Below are positions 9,133 through 17,635 of a stretch of DNA of 64,000 nt, one piece after another (position 1 is the stretch's first letter; every line of letters begins with the position of its first letter). The stretch covers positions 3,844,001 to 3,908,000 of the forward strand of contig JAWKLJ010000001.1 of assembly GCA_041392805.1 (NCBI GenBank). Reading direction: 5' to 3'. Below the pieces are notes generated by a model. The model was given only the letters and a program-made list of their open reading frames with translations, made no database searches and was not told where the DNA came from. Source of the stretch: Saprospiraceae bacterium. Its GTDB lineage: Bacteria > Bacteroidota > Bacteroidia > Chitinophagales > Saprospiraceae. The position numbers were made by a program, and so were the translations under genes.

Positions 9133-9391
9133 TGGTGATGCTTTGGTTAGGGCATGCTGGTGTAGGTATGTTTAGCCTAATATCTTGCCGCTTGGCGGCA
9201 GCGGGACCTGTCCTTACATGCGCTAAGTTTAAAAGTCGCGCAAAATTACATAAAAGAAGAGACTTTTTCAGACAGGGGACCACAAAGTCGTTTTAAGCTT
9301 CCTACCATTCATCCACTCCCTCAACCGTTCTGCACAATTCTCTTTTCCATGCCTTTGAAAAACCTTAACTTGCTGAAAAAATTAAAACAGA

Positions 9392-10801
9392 ATGAAGATC
9401 ATCTCTGCAATGTTTACCTTTTTATGCTTAGGATCAGTGATGCAATCACAAACCATTGAGGGCAACTGGGAAGGAACGCTGGAAGCCCCAGGCGTAAAAT
9501 TAAAAATCGTTTTCCATATCACCACCGATGGGAAAACCTACCGTGCAACCATGGATTCTCCAGATCAAGGGGCGATGGGCATTCCCGTAACAGAAACAAA
9601 CTTTACGGACGAGAAATTATCGCTAAAAATAGCCAACCTAGGAGCAAGTTACGAAGGGCAGTTGGATCCTTCGAGTGAGGCCATCAAAGGTGTTTTTAAA
9701 CAAGGCCCGGCAGTTATTCCCTTAAACTTGACGAAAGTTGAAGGGGAAACCAGTAAACCCAATCGCTCACAAGTTCCACAACCGCCATTTCCTTACCAGG
9801 AAGAAATGGTGCAATATGAAAACACACAAGCCGAAGGTGTTACCCTCGCAGGCACCCTGACCCTTCCAAAAGGAGAAGGCCCTCACCCCGTTGTCATCCT
9901 CATCAGTGGCTCCGGCCCACAAAATCGCGACGAGGAACTATTGGGCCACAAACCCTTTCTGGTCATAGCCGATCACTTGACGCGACAAGGCATTGCCGTT
10001 TTGAGGTATGACGATCGGGGTGTTGCCAAATCAACAGGCGATTTTAGCAAAGCCACTTCAGCTGATTTCGCTACAGATGTAGAAGCAGGTATTGCTTATT
10101 TGAAAACACGCGACGATATAGATAAAAAGAAAATAGGCCTAATTGGCCATAGTGAAGGAGGTTTAATCGCCCCTATGGTTGCCGCCAAATCTAAGGATGT
10201 TGCCTTCATCGTTTTAATGGCAGGTCCTGGAGTGACGGGCAAAGAAATACTATTACTGCAACAAGACTTAATCGCTAAAGCGAACGGGGTCGACCCTGAC
10301 ATTTTGGCCATCAGTCGAAAAATCAATCAAAAAACCTATGATCTGATTGAGGAGCATGGAGACCAGGTTCAGGTCATCAAGTCGGAACTAATGGCCTATG
10401 CTGAACAAGAAATGAGCCGCCTGTCTGTTGAAAACCAGGAGGCATTAAAACAAAATTTAGCTAGCCTCGATCAAAGTTTACAGATTGTAACCTCGCCTTG
10501 GTTTCGTTATTTCTTATCCTATGATCCCGCAGTAGCTTTGCAAAAAACAAAATGTCCGGTTTTAGCCATCAATGGTGAAAAAGACCTTCAGGTGGATGCC
10601 GATCAAAACCTTCCAGCGATTGAAGCCGCGTTAAAAAAAGGAGGAAATAAACACTATAGCATTAAACGGCTGTCCAACCATAATCATTTGTTTCAAACCA
10701 GTACAAGCGGCAATCCAACGGAGTATGCCCAGATAACCGAAACGGTTTCACCCACTGCCCTAAAAGCCATGACAGATTGGTTGCAAACCCAGATAAAGTG
10801 A
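9392..10801 (+). CDS. Secreted alpha/beta hydrolase
   Basis: A 469-residue exported hydrolase. A short signal peptide (MKIISAMFTFLCLGSVMQSQ) is followed by a beta-rich N-terminal domain of about 110 residues that begins TIEGNWEGTLEAPG. From about residue 150 comes an alpha/beta hydrolase domain with oxyanion loop ISGSGPQNRDE, nucleophile elbow IGHSEGG (Ser near 253), a likely acid in NGEKDLQVDADQN near 395 and a likely His in SNHNHLFQ near 430. This domain order is typical of Bacteroidota serine-aminopeptidase-like S33 proteins. The substrate (ester or peptide) is unknown. Repeat A1 begins just after its stop codon. Confidence 0.85.
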   Translation: MKIISAMFTFLCLGSVMQSQTIEGNWEGTLEAPGVKLKIVFHITTDGKTYRATMDSPDQGAMGIPVTETNFTDEKLSLKIANLGASYEGQLDPSSEAIKGVFKQGPAVIPLNLTKVEGETSKPNRSQVPQPPFPYQEEMVQYENTQAEGVTLAGTLTLPKGEGPHPVVILISGSGPQNRDEELLGHKPFLVIADHLTRQGIAVLRYDDRGVAKSTGDFSKATSADFATDVEAGIAYLKTRDDIDKKKIGLIGHSEGGLIAPMVAAKSKDVAFIVLMAGPGVTGKEILLLQQDLIAKANGVDPDILAISRKINQKTYDLIEEHGDQVQVIKSELMAYAEQEMSRLSVENQEALKQNLASLDQSLQIVTSPWFRYFLSYDPAVALQKTKCPVLAINGEKDLQVDADQNLPAIEAALKKGGNKHYSIKRLSNHNHLFQTSTSGNPTEYAQITETVSPTALKAMTDWLQTQIK

Positions 10802-10802
10802 T

Positions 10803-10944
10803 GGTTCTCTGACCATTACTGCGCTTTTGAGTCAAGGGAAAGCAAAAGGCACCACTTCCTTGCTCCTCCGCTAAAGCTTCGGCGCACGCGGATGGGCGCT
10901 TTAGCCTTTCACTTTCCCTTGACGGCAAAAATTGTCAAAGAAGG
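10803..10944. repeat. MITE-like element A1
   Basis: One of five related palindromic elements. The left end is GGTTCTCTGACCATTACTGC and the right end, on the opposite strand, is CCTTCTTTGACAATTTTTGC. Both arms continue through a shared TCAAGGGAAAG block. The 142-bp element starts one base after the stop codon of the hydrolase gene. The 8 bases outside each end (AAAGTGAT and TTAATTAT) do not match convincingly, so the flanking duplication seen at other copies is decayed or absent here. No reading frame of note. Confidence 0.65.
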
Positions 10945-11041
10945 TTAATTATTTACCTTTAAAAAGCAGAGAAGAAGTGGAAGTTTTCCGACGGCAATCG
11001 ATTAAACTCAGATCATTACTTCGTTTTTAAATTAGTTGACT

Positions 11042-11542
11042 ATGATAGATTATAGAGAGGTGGTACCTCCACCTACCGCGTTAGAAAAGCGGTTAAAATC
11101 CTTCAATGTGATCGTACTCATCGCTATGTTTATCTTTGCCATTAGCAATTTTGCAGGTCTCCCGGATGAAATCCCAACTCACTTTAATGCCAAAGGAGAG
11201 GCAAATGCTTGGGGGAGTAAGATGGTACTATTTTTTATTCCGGGCATTTGTGTCTTTTTATTTGGGATGATGCACTTGATAAGTACTTTGAGTCCCAAAT
11301 CCTATAACTTCCCTGTCAAATTAACGGCAGAAAACGCAAAACGCCAGGTGGACCTGGCCCGTCAATTCATGCAAGGCCTCAATGCGCTTATTTTTGTCAT
11401 GCTTTTTTATATCCTTTGGCGGATGGTAGACATGGCTAAAGGGGATGAGGGTGGCCTTGGTACAGGCTTCATGGTTGTTTTTCTAGGGGCAATATTTGGA
11501 GCCATTGGCTACTATATGTATTTATCAAATAAGGCAAAATAA
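11042..11542 (+). CDS. DUF1648 domain membrane protein
   Basis: A 166-residue inner-membrane protein. The DUF1648 signature LPDEIPTHFNAKGEANAWGS follows the first transmembrane helix (IVLIAMFIFAISNFAG). Three further hydrophobic segments are near residues 62-82, 113-130 and 141-160. In some bacteria this domain is linked to SdpI-type immunity proteins, but this one lacks the rest of SdpI, so no immunity role is claimed. The ATG at 11042 is preferred over a TTG two codons upstream. Its stop codon abuts the stop of porQ with no spacer. Confidence 0.8.
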   Translation: MIDYREVVPPPTALEKRLKSFNVIVLIAMFIFAISNFAGLPDEIPTHFNAKGEANAWGSKMVLFFIPGICVFLFGMMHLISTLSPKSYNFPVKLTAENAKRQVDLARQFMQGLNALIFVMLFYILWRMVDMAKGDEGGLGTGFMVVFLGAIFGAIGYYMYLSNKAK

Positions 11543-12598
11543 TTATTTTCTAAATTCCTTGATATTCGTAGAGATACCCAAATGGTTGATACCGCCTGCC
11601 AGATGGAAGTTTGTACGGCCATAGTCCAGTCGAAAGCGGTTGACTTTTAGCCCAAAACCGAAAGTGAAACCAGCCAGGCTCCGGAAGTTTTCCAGGGAAA
11701 GTTCCTTTTTCATGAAATGGTTATACCCAAATCGGAGGCGGAAGTTTTCTTTTTTACCAATGAGTAATTCACCGTTGAAAATGAAGTGACGAGCTAAATT
11801 ATCAAGGTAAATACTGGTGGCACTTCTTTCTGTGGCCAATTCACCAATAAAAATGGTGCCTTGTTCAGCATCAGGATCATCGTATAATACATTCCATCGG
11901 TTGAAATGATGATAAATGATGGAAAAGCGAAAAGGCAGGTACTTCAAGCGTTTAGAAATACCGAGTTGAATCTCAAATGGCATCGGTTCCAATTCAGCAC
12001 CTTCCTGGTAGGTAGATAATTGGGTGCCCATGCTGCGAAAGACCATGGTGGCCGTAAAATTGCGGCTGGTGTCATAATAAGTAGCGGCGACATCCGAAAC
12101 GATGCCCCATGAGGTATACCCTGCAAGTTGAGAACTAACCAGTTTTAAGTTCGCTCCTACGGACATTCGTTCATTGACAGGATAGGCGGCCCCCATGGTA
12201 ATCGCATATTCGGCTGCTTTAAACATCCCCTCTATATTGCCCAATTCATCTGTGGCATCTACTTCTCCATAATTGACATATTGAATTCCGCCATGGAAAG
12301 TAGTATGCAAGCGATTGGCATAATGGCCATAGGCAACATACCCGTGTTGAATACCTGCTAGGTAAAAGCTGTGACTAAAGCCTATCTGCTGGTGCATTTC
12401 CGGATTGAGCAGGGAGGGGTTAGCCAAAGCTAGATTGACGTCGTCATCCCTTACGGTAATCAGGTTGTTACCTAAAGCGGCCACCCTGGCAGATGGTGCC
12501 AGGTTAAGGAATTCATAGGTATTGATGCCACCAATCTGTGCCTGTCCGATAAACCCAAGCGCAGCAATAAGCATAAGGCTTAGTAAAGATTTAAACAT
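11543..12598 (-). CDS. porQ: Type IX secretion system protein PorQ
   Basis: An outer-membrane beta-barrel component of the T9SS attachment machinery, which with PorU, PorV and PorZ helps anchor or release cargo at the cell surface. The 351-residue protein has a signal peptide ending in GQAQ, then IGGINTYEFLNLAPSARVAALGNN, the characteristic PorQ/PorV-type start. Repeated amphipathic beta-strands follow and it ends with a strand close to the C-terminus. The family is confined to Bacteroidota and supports the taxonomic reading. A lipoprotein gene lies 27 bases upstream on the same strand. No T9SS cargo (CTD) protein is visible in the window. Confidence 0.85.
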   Translation of the reverse strand: MFKSLLSLMLIAALGFIGQAQIGGINTYEFLNLAPSARVAALGNNLITVRDDDVNLALANPSLLNPEMHQQIGFSHSFYLAGIQHGYVAYGHYANRLHTTFHGGIQYVNYGEVDATDELGNIEGMFKAAEYAITMGAAYPVNERMSVGANLKLVSSQLAGYTSWGIVSDVAATYYDTSRNFTATMVFRSMGTQLSTYQEGAELEPMPFEIQLGISKRLKYLPFRFSIIYHHFNRWNVLYDDPDAEQGTIFIGELATERSATSIYLDNLARHFIFNGELLIGKKENFRLRFGYNHFMKKELSLENFRSLAGFTFGFGLKVNRFRLDYGRTNFHLAGGINHLGISTNIKEFRK

Positions 12599-12625
12599 CC
12601 GCTGGTTTTTATACTGATATAGATC

Positions 12626-13261
12626 CTATCTATTAGGGGATTCCTTTACCCAAACCGTATTGCAAATCCCATTTTCACAATTCATGGTTTTTTCCAATTC
12701 CCCTGTTTCATCATATAGCTTGAGTAAACCGTGTTCGTGGTCGCCGTTCCGATAATAACCCTCCGCTTTCAATTTCCCATTTTCGTGGTATTCTGTAAAT
12801 GGCCCATTTTCTTCATTTTCTTTAAGCGTAACGCGCTCCATTAGGGCTCCACTTTTATAATAGCGTTTCCATTCACCGTCCATTACATTGCCAATGTACG
12901 CTCCTTCTAACTCCAACCGATTTCCTTCATAATAAGCACGATATGGACCTTGGAAGAGACCATTTTCATAATGCTCTACTACAAGCGTATCACCATTGTC
13001 GGCGAACAATATGCGTTGGCCATGTAAGGTGTCATTAGCGTACACAGCCCATTCAATGACATTGCCTTCTGGGTTAATTCGCATAAATTCTCCTTGTTTG
13101 GCATAATCCGTTGTTCTTCGGCTATAGCGCTCAATGTTGTTATAGGCATCTGTTCGCTCTACGATTTCCAGTCCTTCGGGCGACTTGTTGCTATCGCCAC
13201 AACCTAAAAACATACCTAAAGTGAACATTCCACCCAAAAAAATCAAATGATGAATTTTCAT
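12626..13261 (-). CDS. Lipoprotein with MORN/YwqK-like repeats
   Basis: A 211-residue exported lipoprotein. The signal peptide MKIHHLIFLGGMFTLGMFLG ends in a lipobox-like LGC with the acylated Cys near residue 21. The rest is a series of MORN-type units with G-x-Y/W-x-x-Y-x-x-G spacing (GPYRAYYEGNRLELEG, DGEWKRYYKSGALMER, GPFTEYHENGKLKAEG), as in the family labelled YwqK antitoxin. That label is probably misleading here. A surface or periplasmic location is inferred. Function unknown. It is upstream of porQ and may be co-transcribed. Confidence 0.75.
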   Translation of the reverse strand: MKIHHLIFLGGMFTLGMFLGCGDSNKSPEGLEIVERTDAYNNIERYSRRTTDYAKQGEFMRINPEGNVIEWAVYANDTLHGQRILFADNGDTLVVEHYENGLFQGPYRAYYEGNRLELEGAYIGNVMDGEWKRYYKSGALMERVTLKENEENGPFTEYHENGKLKAEGYYRNGDHEHGLLKLYDETGELEKTMNCENGICNTVWVKESPNR

Positions 13262-13277
13262 AAGTTTAGTTTACTTA

Positions 13278-13423
13278 TTGGACTTTTGACATTCGCTGTT
13301 TTGAAATGGGACGACCTCCGGTAGTTTAAAAGTCGGAAAGGCCAGGAGCGCAATTTTCCCACTTTTCCGATTTCCCACTTCTAGCCTGGAAACGAAGGAT
13401 TTTCCAAAGCGTCAAAAGTCCAA
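13278..13423. repeat. MITE-like element B1
   Basis: A 146-bp element with terminal inverted repeats TTGGACTTTTGAC and GTCAAAAGTCCAA. It is flanked by near-identical 7-mers: TTACTTA at 13271-13277 and TTACATA at 13424-13430. Reverse-complemented, it matches the element at 55949-56089 along almost its whole length, including an internal AGAAGTGGGAAAT...AATTGCGCTCCTG region. It fills the gap between the MORN lipoprotein and ugd. It is non-coding. Confidence 0.72.
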
Positions 13424-13474
13424 TTACATACATGATAACGCAAAATAAGGTAGCCCCGTATTTTTTACTACCTT

Positions 13475-14815
13475 TTAAAGCTGATTTGACGAGCTGACGA
13501 CTTTATGCATAGTAGGTCTACCGATGCTAAAGTACTCAAAGCCTTCCTCTTGCATTCGCTCTAGATCATACAAGTTTCGGCCATCAAAAATCAATTTATT
13601 CTTTAAAAGCTCTTTCATAACTTTGAAACTAGGTGTGCGGAATACCGCCCATTCAGTGAGAATAGCCAATAAGTCAGCGCCGATCAAAGCTTCATATTGA
13701 TCCTCTGCATAGATCAATCGGTCTCCATAAATGGCTTTTATATTTCCCATGGCCTCCGGATCAAACACTTTGACGATCGCACCGGCATCTAATAAACGGT
13801 CGATAGTGTACAAGGCTGGCGCCTCCCTGATATCATCGGTGTTAGGTTTAAAGGCTAGGCCCCAGAGTGCCACCGTTTTGCCAGCCAGTTCTCCATTATA
13901 ATAGGCTTCTATTTTATCTGCTAACTTTAGGCGTTGGGCACTATTGACATTCAATACCGCATCTAGAATTTTAAAATCATAACCGTATTGGTGTGCGGTT
14001 TTAGCCAATGCTTGTACATCTTTAGGAAAGCAACTTCCTCCAAAACCAACACCAGGGAAAAGGAAACGCTTGCCGATTCGGGTATCGCTACCCATTCCCA
14101 TTCGCACCATTTCTACATTTGCACCCGCCTTTTCGCAAAGATTGGCTATTTCATTCATGAAAGAAATTCGGGCAGCCAAGTAGGCATTCGCTGCATATTT
14201 GGTCATTTCAGCAGAACGTAGGTCCATGAAATAAATAGGATTGCCTTGGCGGACAAAGGGATCATAGAGCGTCTTCATGATTTTACTGGCCTTCTCGGAG
14301 GTCGACCCAATCACAACACGGTCAGGTTTGAGAAAATCCTCCACCGCTACGCCTTCCCTTAAAAACTCAGGGTTTGAAACAACATCAAAAAGTGCTGGAT
14401 CCAACTTTTTAGCCAAGGTGGCATAGACCCTTTCTCCGGTTCCTACCGGCACTGTACTTTTATCAACAACGACCTTATAGTTGGTAATTATCCCTGCTAA
14501 ATCTTCTGCTACACCTAATATATAGGATAAATCGGCTGAGCCATCTTCACCCGGAGGAGTTGGAAGGGCAAGAAAAATAACTTCGGCTTCATTGACCGCT
14601 TCTTTTAAATCAGTTGTAAAATACAAGCGCCCTTGACGCGTATTTCGTTCAAAAATCACTTCTAACCCTGGCTCATAGATGGGTAATTGACCCTTTCGCA
14701 GGCTTTCAATTTTTTTTACGTTAATATCCACACAGGTCACCTCATTCCCTGTTTCCGCAAAACAGGTACCTGTAACTAAACCAACATAACCTGTACCAAT
14801 AACTGCAATATTCAT
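13475..14815 (-). CDS. ugd: UDP-glucose 6-dehydrogenase
   Basis: Oxidises UDP-glucose to UDP-glucuronate with two NAD, for glycans and exopolysaccharide. The 446-residue protein starts MNIAVIGTGYVGLVTGTCFAE (Rossmann loop) and has the VVDKSTVPVGTGE motif. The catalytic Cys is in FPGVGFGGSCFPKDVQAL near residue 260. The central and C-terminal domains contain NAYLAARISFMNEIANLCE and ALWGLAFKPNTDDIREAP. Length is normal. It stands alone among unrelated genes and far from the polysaccharide cluster at 47-62 kb. An unrelated UDP-sugar is unlikely because all signature motifs match UGDH. Confidence 0.94.
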   Translation of the reverse strand: MNIAVIGTGYVGLVTGTCFAETGNEVTCVDINVKKIESLRKGQLPIYEPGLEVIFERNTRQGRLYFTTDLKEAVNEAEVIFLALPTPPGEDGSADLSYILGVAEDLAGIITNYKVVVDKSTVPVGTGERVYATLAKKLDPALFDVVSNPEFLREGVAVEDFLKPDRVVIGSTSEKASKIMKTLYDPFVRQGNPIYFMDLRSAEMTKYAANAYLAARISFMNEIANLCEKAGANVEMVRMGMGSDTRIGKRFLFPGVGFGGSCFPKDVQALAKTAHQYGYDFKILDAVLNVNSAQRLKLADKIEAYYNGELAGKTVALWGLAFKPNTDDIREAPALYTIDRLLDAGAIVKVFDPEAMGNIKAIYGDRLIYAEDQYEALIGADLLAILTEWAVFRTPSFKVMKELLKNKLIFDGRNLYDLERMQEEGFEYFSIGRPTMHKVVSSSNQL

Positions 14816-14875
14816 TTACTTATATTTTAGGGTTTTTTATAAAAATATTGTTCAAATACCAGACAACAATAATGC

Positions 14876-14912
14876 CCTTCTCTGACCATTTTGTGTGTTT
14901 GGTTTGAGAAGG
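14876..14912. repeat. Possible vestigial family-A element
   Basis: A 37-bp stretch opens CCTTCTCTGACCATTTTG, like the CC-type end of family A, and closes GGTTTGAGAAGG, which complements the first seven bases. The flanking 8-mers AATAATGC and TAAAATGT agree at only five positions. It could be an internally deleted copy or a chance hairpin. It lies just upstream of ugd, in its likely leader region. Confidence 0.3.
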
Positions 14913-14964
14913 TAAAATGTTTGTAAGTGGTTTCGTTTTGAAGCTTATGTATGTTGTAACTTTA

Positions 14965-15123
14965 GAGCATGTTTGGGCAGACCTCGATTGCCTCCAAGCG
15001 GCCAATTTTGTTTTATACTGCGTTAGATTTTTCGTCGAATTGCCCGCATTCGACTGTGAAATCTGCCTTGTCTAAAACAAAATTTGCTCACTTTCGGCTA
15101 ACCATGCCTGCCCAAACAGGCTC
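14965..15123. repeat. Inverted-repeat element D2 with 59-bp core
   Basis: A 159-bp palindromic element. The 50-base left arm begins GAGCATGTTTGGGCAG and ends ATTTTGTTTT; the right arm, on the other strand, begins GAGCCTGTTTGGGCAG and ends ATTTTGTTTT, with roughly 70% identity between them. Between the arms is a core of exactly 59 bp (15015-15073), starting ATACTGCGTTA and ending GCCTTGTCT. It has the same ends and length as the core of D1 at 4033-4091 (opposite strand), but different arm sequence. TTA occurs immediately outside both ends and may be a 3-bp duplication. Confidence 0.65.
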
Positions 15124-15256
15124 TTAGATTGGTATTATTTGGGAGCAAAGGTAAATAAAAAACCGTAATCTTGATTTTAGGTAGTTGTATGACTACTTTG
15201 CCAGAGCCCCTAGTTGTCGAAATTTGTTTTATTTTTACTTTCTTCTTAAACTTACT

Positions 15257-15361
15257 CCTTCTCTGACAATTTTTGTGGTCAAGTGAAAGGCTAAAGTGAC
15301 CAGGGGAAGTTGTGCCTTTTATTTTCACTTGACTCCAGCATCCAAGAACTGTCATAGAACC
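15257..15361. repeat. MITE-like element A2 with perfect 8-bp flanking repeat
   Basis: A 105-bp family-A element. The left end is CCTTCTCTGACAATTTTTG and the right end, on the opposite strand, is GGTTCTATGACAGTTCTTG. It is bounded by the perfect 8-bp direct repeat AACTTACT at 15249-15256 and 15362-15369. The right copy is directly followed by the ATG of the patatin gene, so the insertion sits in that gene's leader and must replace or supply its upstream signals. It is non-coding. Confidence 0.78.
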
Positions 15362-15369
15362 AACTTACT

Positions 15370-17631
15370 ATGCGAAACTGGATTGTAAACATTTATTATT
15401 CCTTTCCAGTGCAATTGCTGATTTTGCACTTAAGAAGCAACCTTTCGCTGATTGGTATCTGGCTTTTTTTATTGTTGTTAATATCCGGCCGACTGGGCAG
15501 AAAATTGGGCCTTCAATACCTCTTCCTCGATCCAGAATACCTAGGCGCAGTTAATTTTTGGAGTTTCTTTTTCCTCGGACTAGCATATGGTGGGTTTTTT
15601 ATGAGTTGGAACCTTACCACCTATCTTTTAAGTGCCCATTATTTTCCTTTTCTAGCTAGTTTATCGAGGCCATTTACCAAATTTAGCCTCAATAATTTTG
15701 CCCTCCCTTTGGGCTTTTTCCTCTTCTATTCCATTTTACTGATACATTTTCAAATTTTCTATGAGCAATTATCGGCTGATGTCATTTTTCTCAATTGGTT
15801 GGGGCTATTATTCGGTGCTTTCACGCTCATTTTGTTTTACTCCCTTTATTTTTATTTTACAAATAGAGATATTAATTACTACAATAAACAGAAACGACCT
15901 CCGCCAAATTTGATCCGAAATATAGCGCCTGGCCGACGAAAAGTCGATCTCGAATACATCAAACTTGATCGCAATCGATGGGAGGTTCGCACTTATCTCA
16001 ATGAAGCCCTTCGGCCGAGACTAGTGCGGAGTGTAGCGCATTACGAATCGAGTTTGTTGATGAATATTTTTAAACAAAATCACTTTAATGCCCTAGCCCT
16101 GCAACTCTTCATTACGGTTGTACTTTTGTTATTGGGTCGATTGATTGATTATTCACCCTTCAGAATCCCTGCAGGCGCCAGTTTCCTCATTTTATTAAGC
16201 CTTATCATCGCGTTTGTGGGAGCTATTACCTATTGGTTCAGCGAATGGAAATTTACCATTTTCATCCTGCTGATGGTCGTCACCAATTTTGTTACCAGCT
16301 TTGAGTTTTTTAAACTCAACAACCAGGCCTATGGCCTAGATTACGAAGTGGCCCCGGTTGAGTATACCTACGAAAAATTACAAGAAATCTGTCTTTCAGA
16401 CCAAGTTGAGAAGGATAAAAAGAATACCATCGATATTCTAAATAACTGGAAAGCGAAAGTATATGATACGCTTAGTGCCACCAAACCGAAAATGGTTCTG
16501 TTGTGTGCAAGTGGAGGTGGTTTGAAATCCGCTACCTGGACGATGCAAGTGATTCAAACGGCAGATAGCATGCTTCAAGGTCGGTTATTGGCGCATACCG
16601 TTTTAATTACGGGAGCTTCAGGGGGAATGCTCGGTACGGCTTATCTGCGAGAGCTATATGCCCTCAAACAGCAAGGACAAGCCATTGATATTTATGACAA
16701 GCGTTATATCGATAAAATTACGCAAGACCTTTTAAATCCTATTGCCTTCACCATTGCAACCAATGATTTATTCTTGCCTTGGTCTGAATTCAAGTACAAT
16801 GAACACATTTATCATAAAGATAGAGGATATGTATTCGAAAAACAATTTAATGAGAATACTGATTACATACTCGACAAACCACTGGAGAACTATCGAACCT
16901 TAGAAAAAGAGGCTTTAATTCCGATGTTATACCTCAGTCCTTCCATCCTCAATGATAGTCGCAGACTTCTAATTTCACCTCAGGGGCTTTCCTTTATGAT
17001 GATTGCTCCGGTTGGACTGGAACGTCAAAATACGGTGGATGTAGATGCTGTAGATTTTCAGTGGCTGTTTAATGCCCAAGGAGCTGACCAGCTACGCTTC
17101 ACCACTGCCCTGCGAATGAATGCAACTTATCCTTATGTTCTTCCGATGGTCCATATGCCTACCAACCCTGGGATTACCCTGGCTGATGCGGGTTTAAGAG
17201 ATAATTATGGCATTCTTTCTGCGACGCGTTTTATTCAGGTTTTTCAAGATTGGATAAAAGAAAATACCAGTGGTGTGGTATTGTTGCAGATTAGTAGTTC
17301 TGAGAAAAATGAAAAAATTCCAGCTAGTGATCATAAAGGTGTTATAGAAAGCCTCTTTAATCCGATCGGTATTGCAGGGAAGGTGCTTGTCACTCAAGAG
17401 TTTGAACACGACAACACCTTAGGGTTTATTTACGATATTCTTGGCCATGAAAATTTTGATGTCATCCGCTTTATTTACCGGTCCAGTAGGGAAAATGAAT
17501 TGGCAGCTACGGTTTCCTTTCATATTACTGCTCGCGAAAAGGCTAATGTTCTGGGAGCCATAAAATTGCCCCAAAACCAGGCTTCTCTTGAGCAAGTCAA
17601 ACTTTTAATGGAAAACCTTCCTTCTAAATAA
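15370..17631 (+). CDS. Membrane-anchored patatin-like phospholipase
   Basis: A 753-residue protein. The N-terminal half has about six hydrophobic helices (residues 24-300), and a soluble patatin-type acyl hydrolase domain follows from about residue 365. That domain has the oxyanion loop CASGGGLKSATW near 378, the nucleophile elbow ITGASGGMLG with Ser near 416, and the catalytic-dyad Asp in LADAGLRDNYG near 605. It probably cleaves acyl groups from membrane lipids on the cytoplasmic or periplasmic face. The topology and N-terminal membrane domain are unusual beside single-domain patatins. The ATG at 15370 directly follows the target repeat of element A2. Confidence 0.82.
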   Translation: MRNWIVNIYYSFPVQLLILHLRSNLSLIGIWLFLLLLISGRLGRKLGLQYLFLDPEYLGAVNFWSFFFLGLAYGGFFMSWNLTTYLLSAHYFPFLASLSRPFTKFSLNNFALPLGFFLFYSILLIHFQIFYEQLSADVIFLNWLGLLFGAFTLILFYSLYFYFTNRDINYYNKQKRPPPNLIRNIAPGRRKVDLEYIKLDRNRWEVRTYLNEALRPRLVRSVAHYESSLLMNIFKQNHFNALALQLFITVVLLLLGRLIDYSPFRIPAGASFLILLSLIIAFVGAITYWFSEWKFTIFILLMVVTNFVTSFEFFKLNNQAYGLDYEVAPVEYTYEKLQEICLSDQVEKDKKNTIDILNNWKAKVYDTLSATKPKMVLLCASGGGLKSATWTMQVIQTADSMLQGRLLAHTVLITGASGGMLGTAYLRELYALKQQGQAIDIYDKRYIDKITQDLLNPIAFTIATNDLFLPWSEFKYNEHIYHKDRGYVFEKQFNENTDYILDKPLENYRTLEKEALIPMLYLSPSILNDSRRLLISPQGLSFMMIAPVGLERQNTVDVDAVDFQWLFNAQGADQLRFTTALRMNATYPYVLPMVHMPTNPGITLADAGLRDNYGILSATRFIQVFQDWIKENTSGVVLLQISSSEKNEKIPASDHKGVIESLFNPIGIAGKVLVTQEFEHDNTLGFIYDILGHENFDVIRFIYRSSRENELAATVSFHITAREKANVLGAIKLPQNQASLEQVKLLMENLPSK

Positions 17632-17635
17632 ACGC

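Noticed and set aside
11042..11542. DUF1648 protein as SdpI-type immunity protein
   Set aside because: The rest of SdpI is missing and there is no toxin gene nearby.
12626..13261. MORN lipoprotein as a toxin-antitoxin component
   Set aside because: Only the YwqK repeat type suggests it; it is exported, and no toxin gene is adjacent.
14965..15123. Element D2 as a small CRISPR-like or tRNA-like structure
   Set aside because: There is only one inverted pair and no repeat-spacer periodicity, and no tRNA arms or T-loop motif are present.
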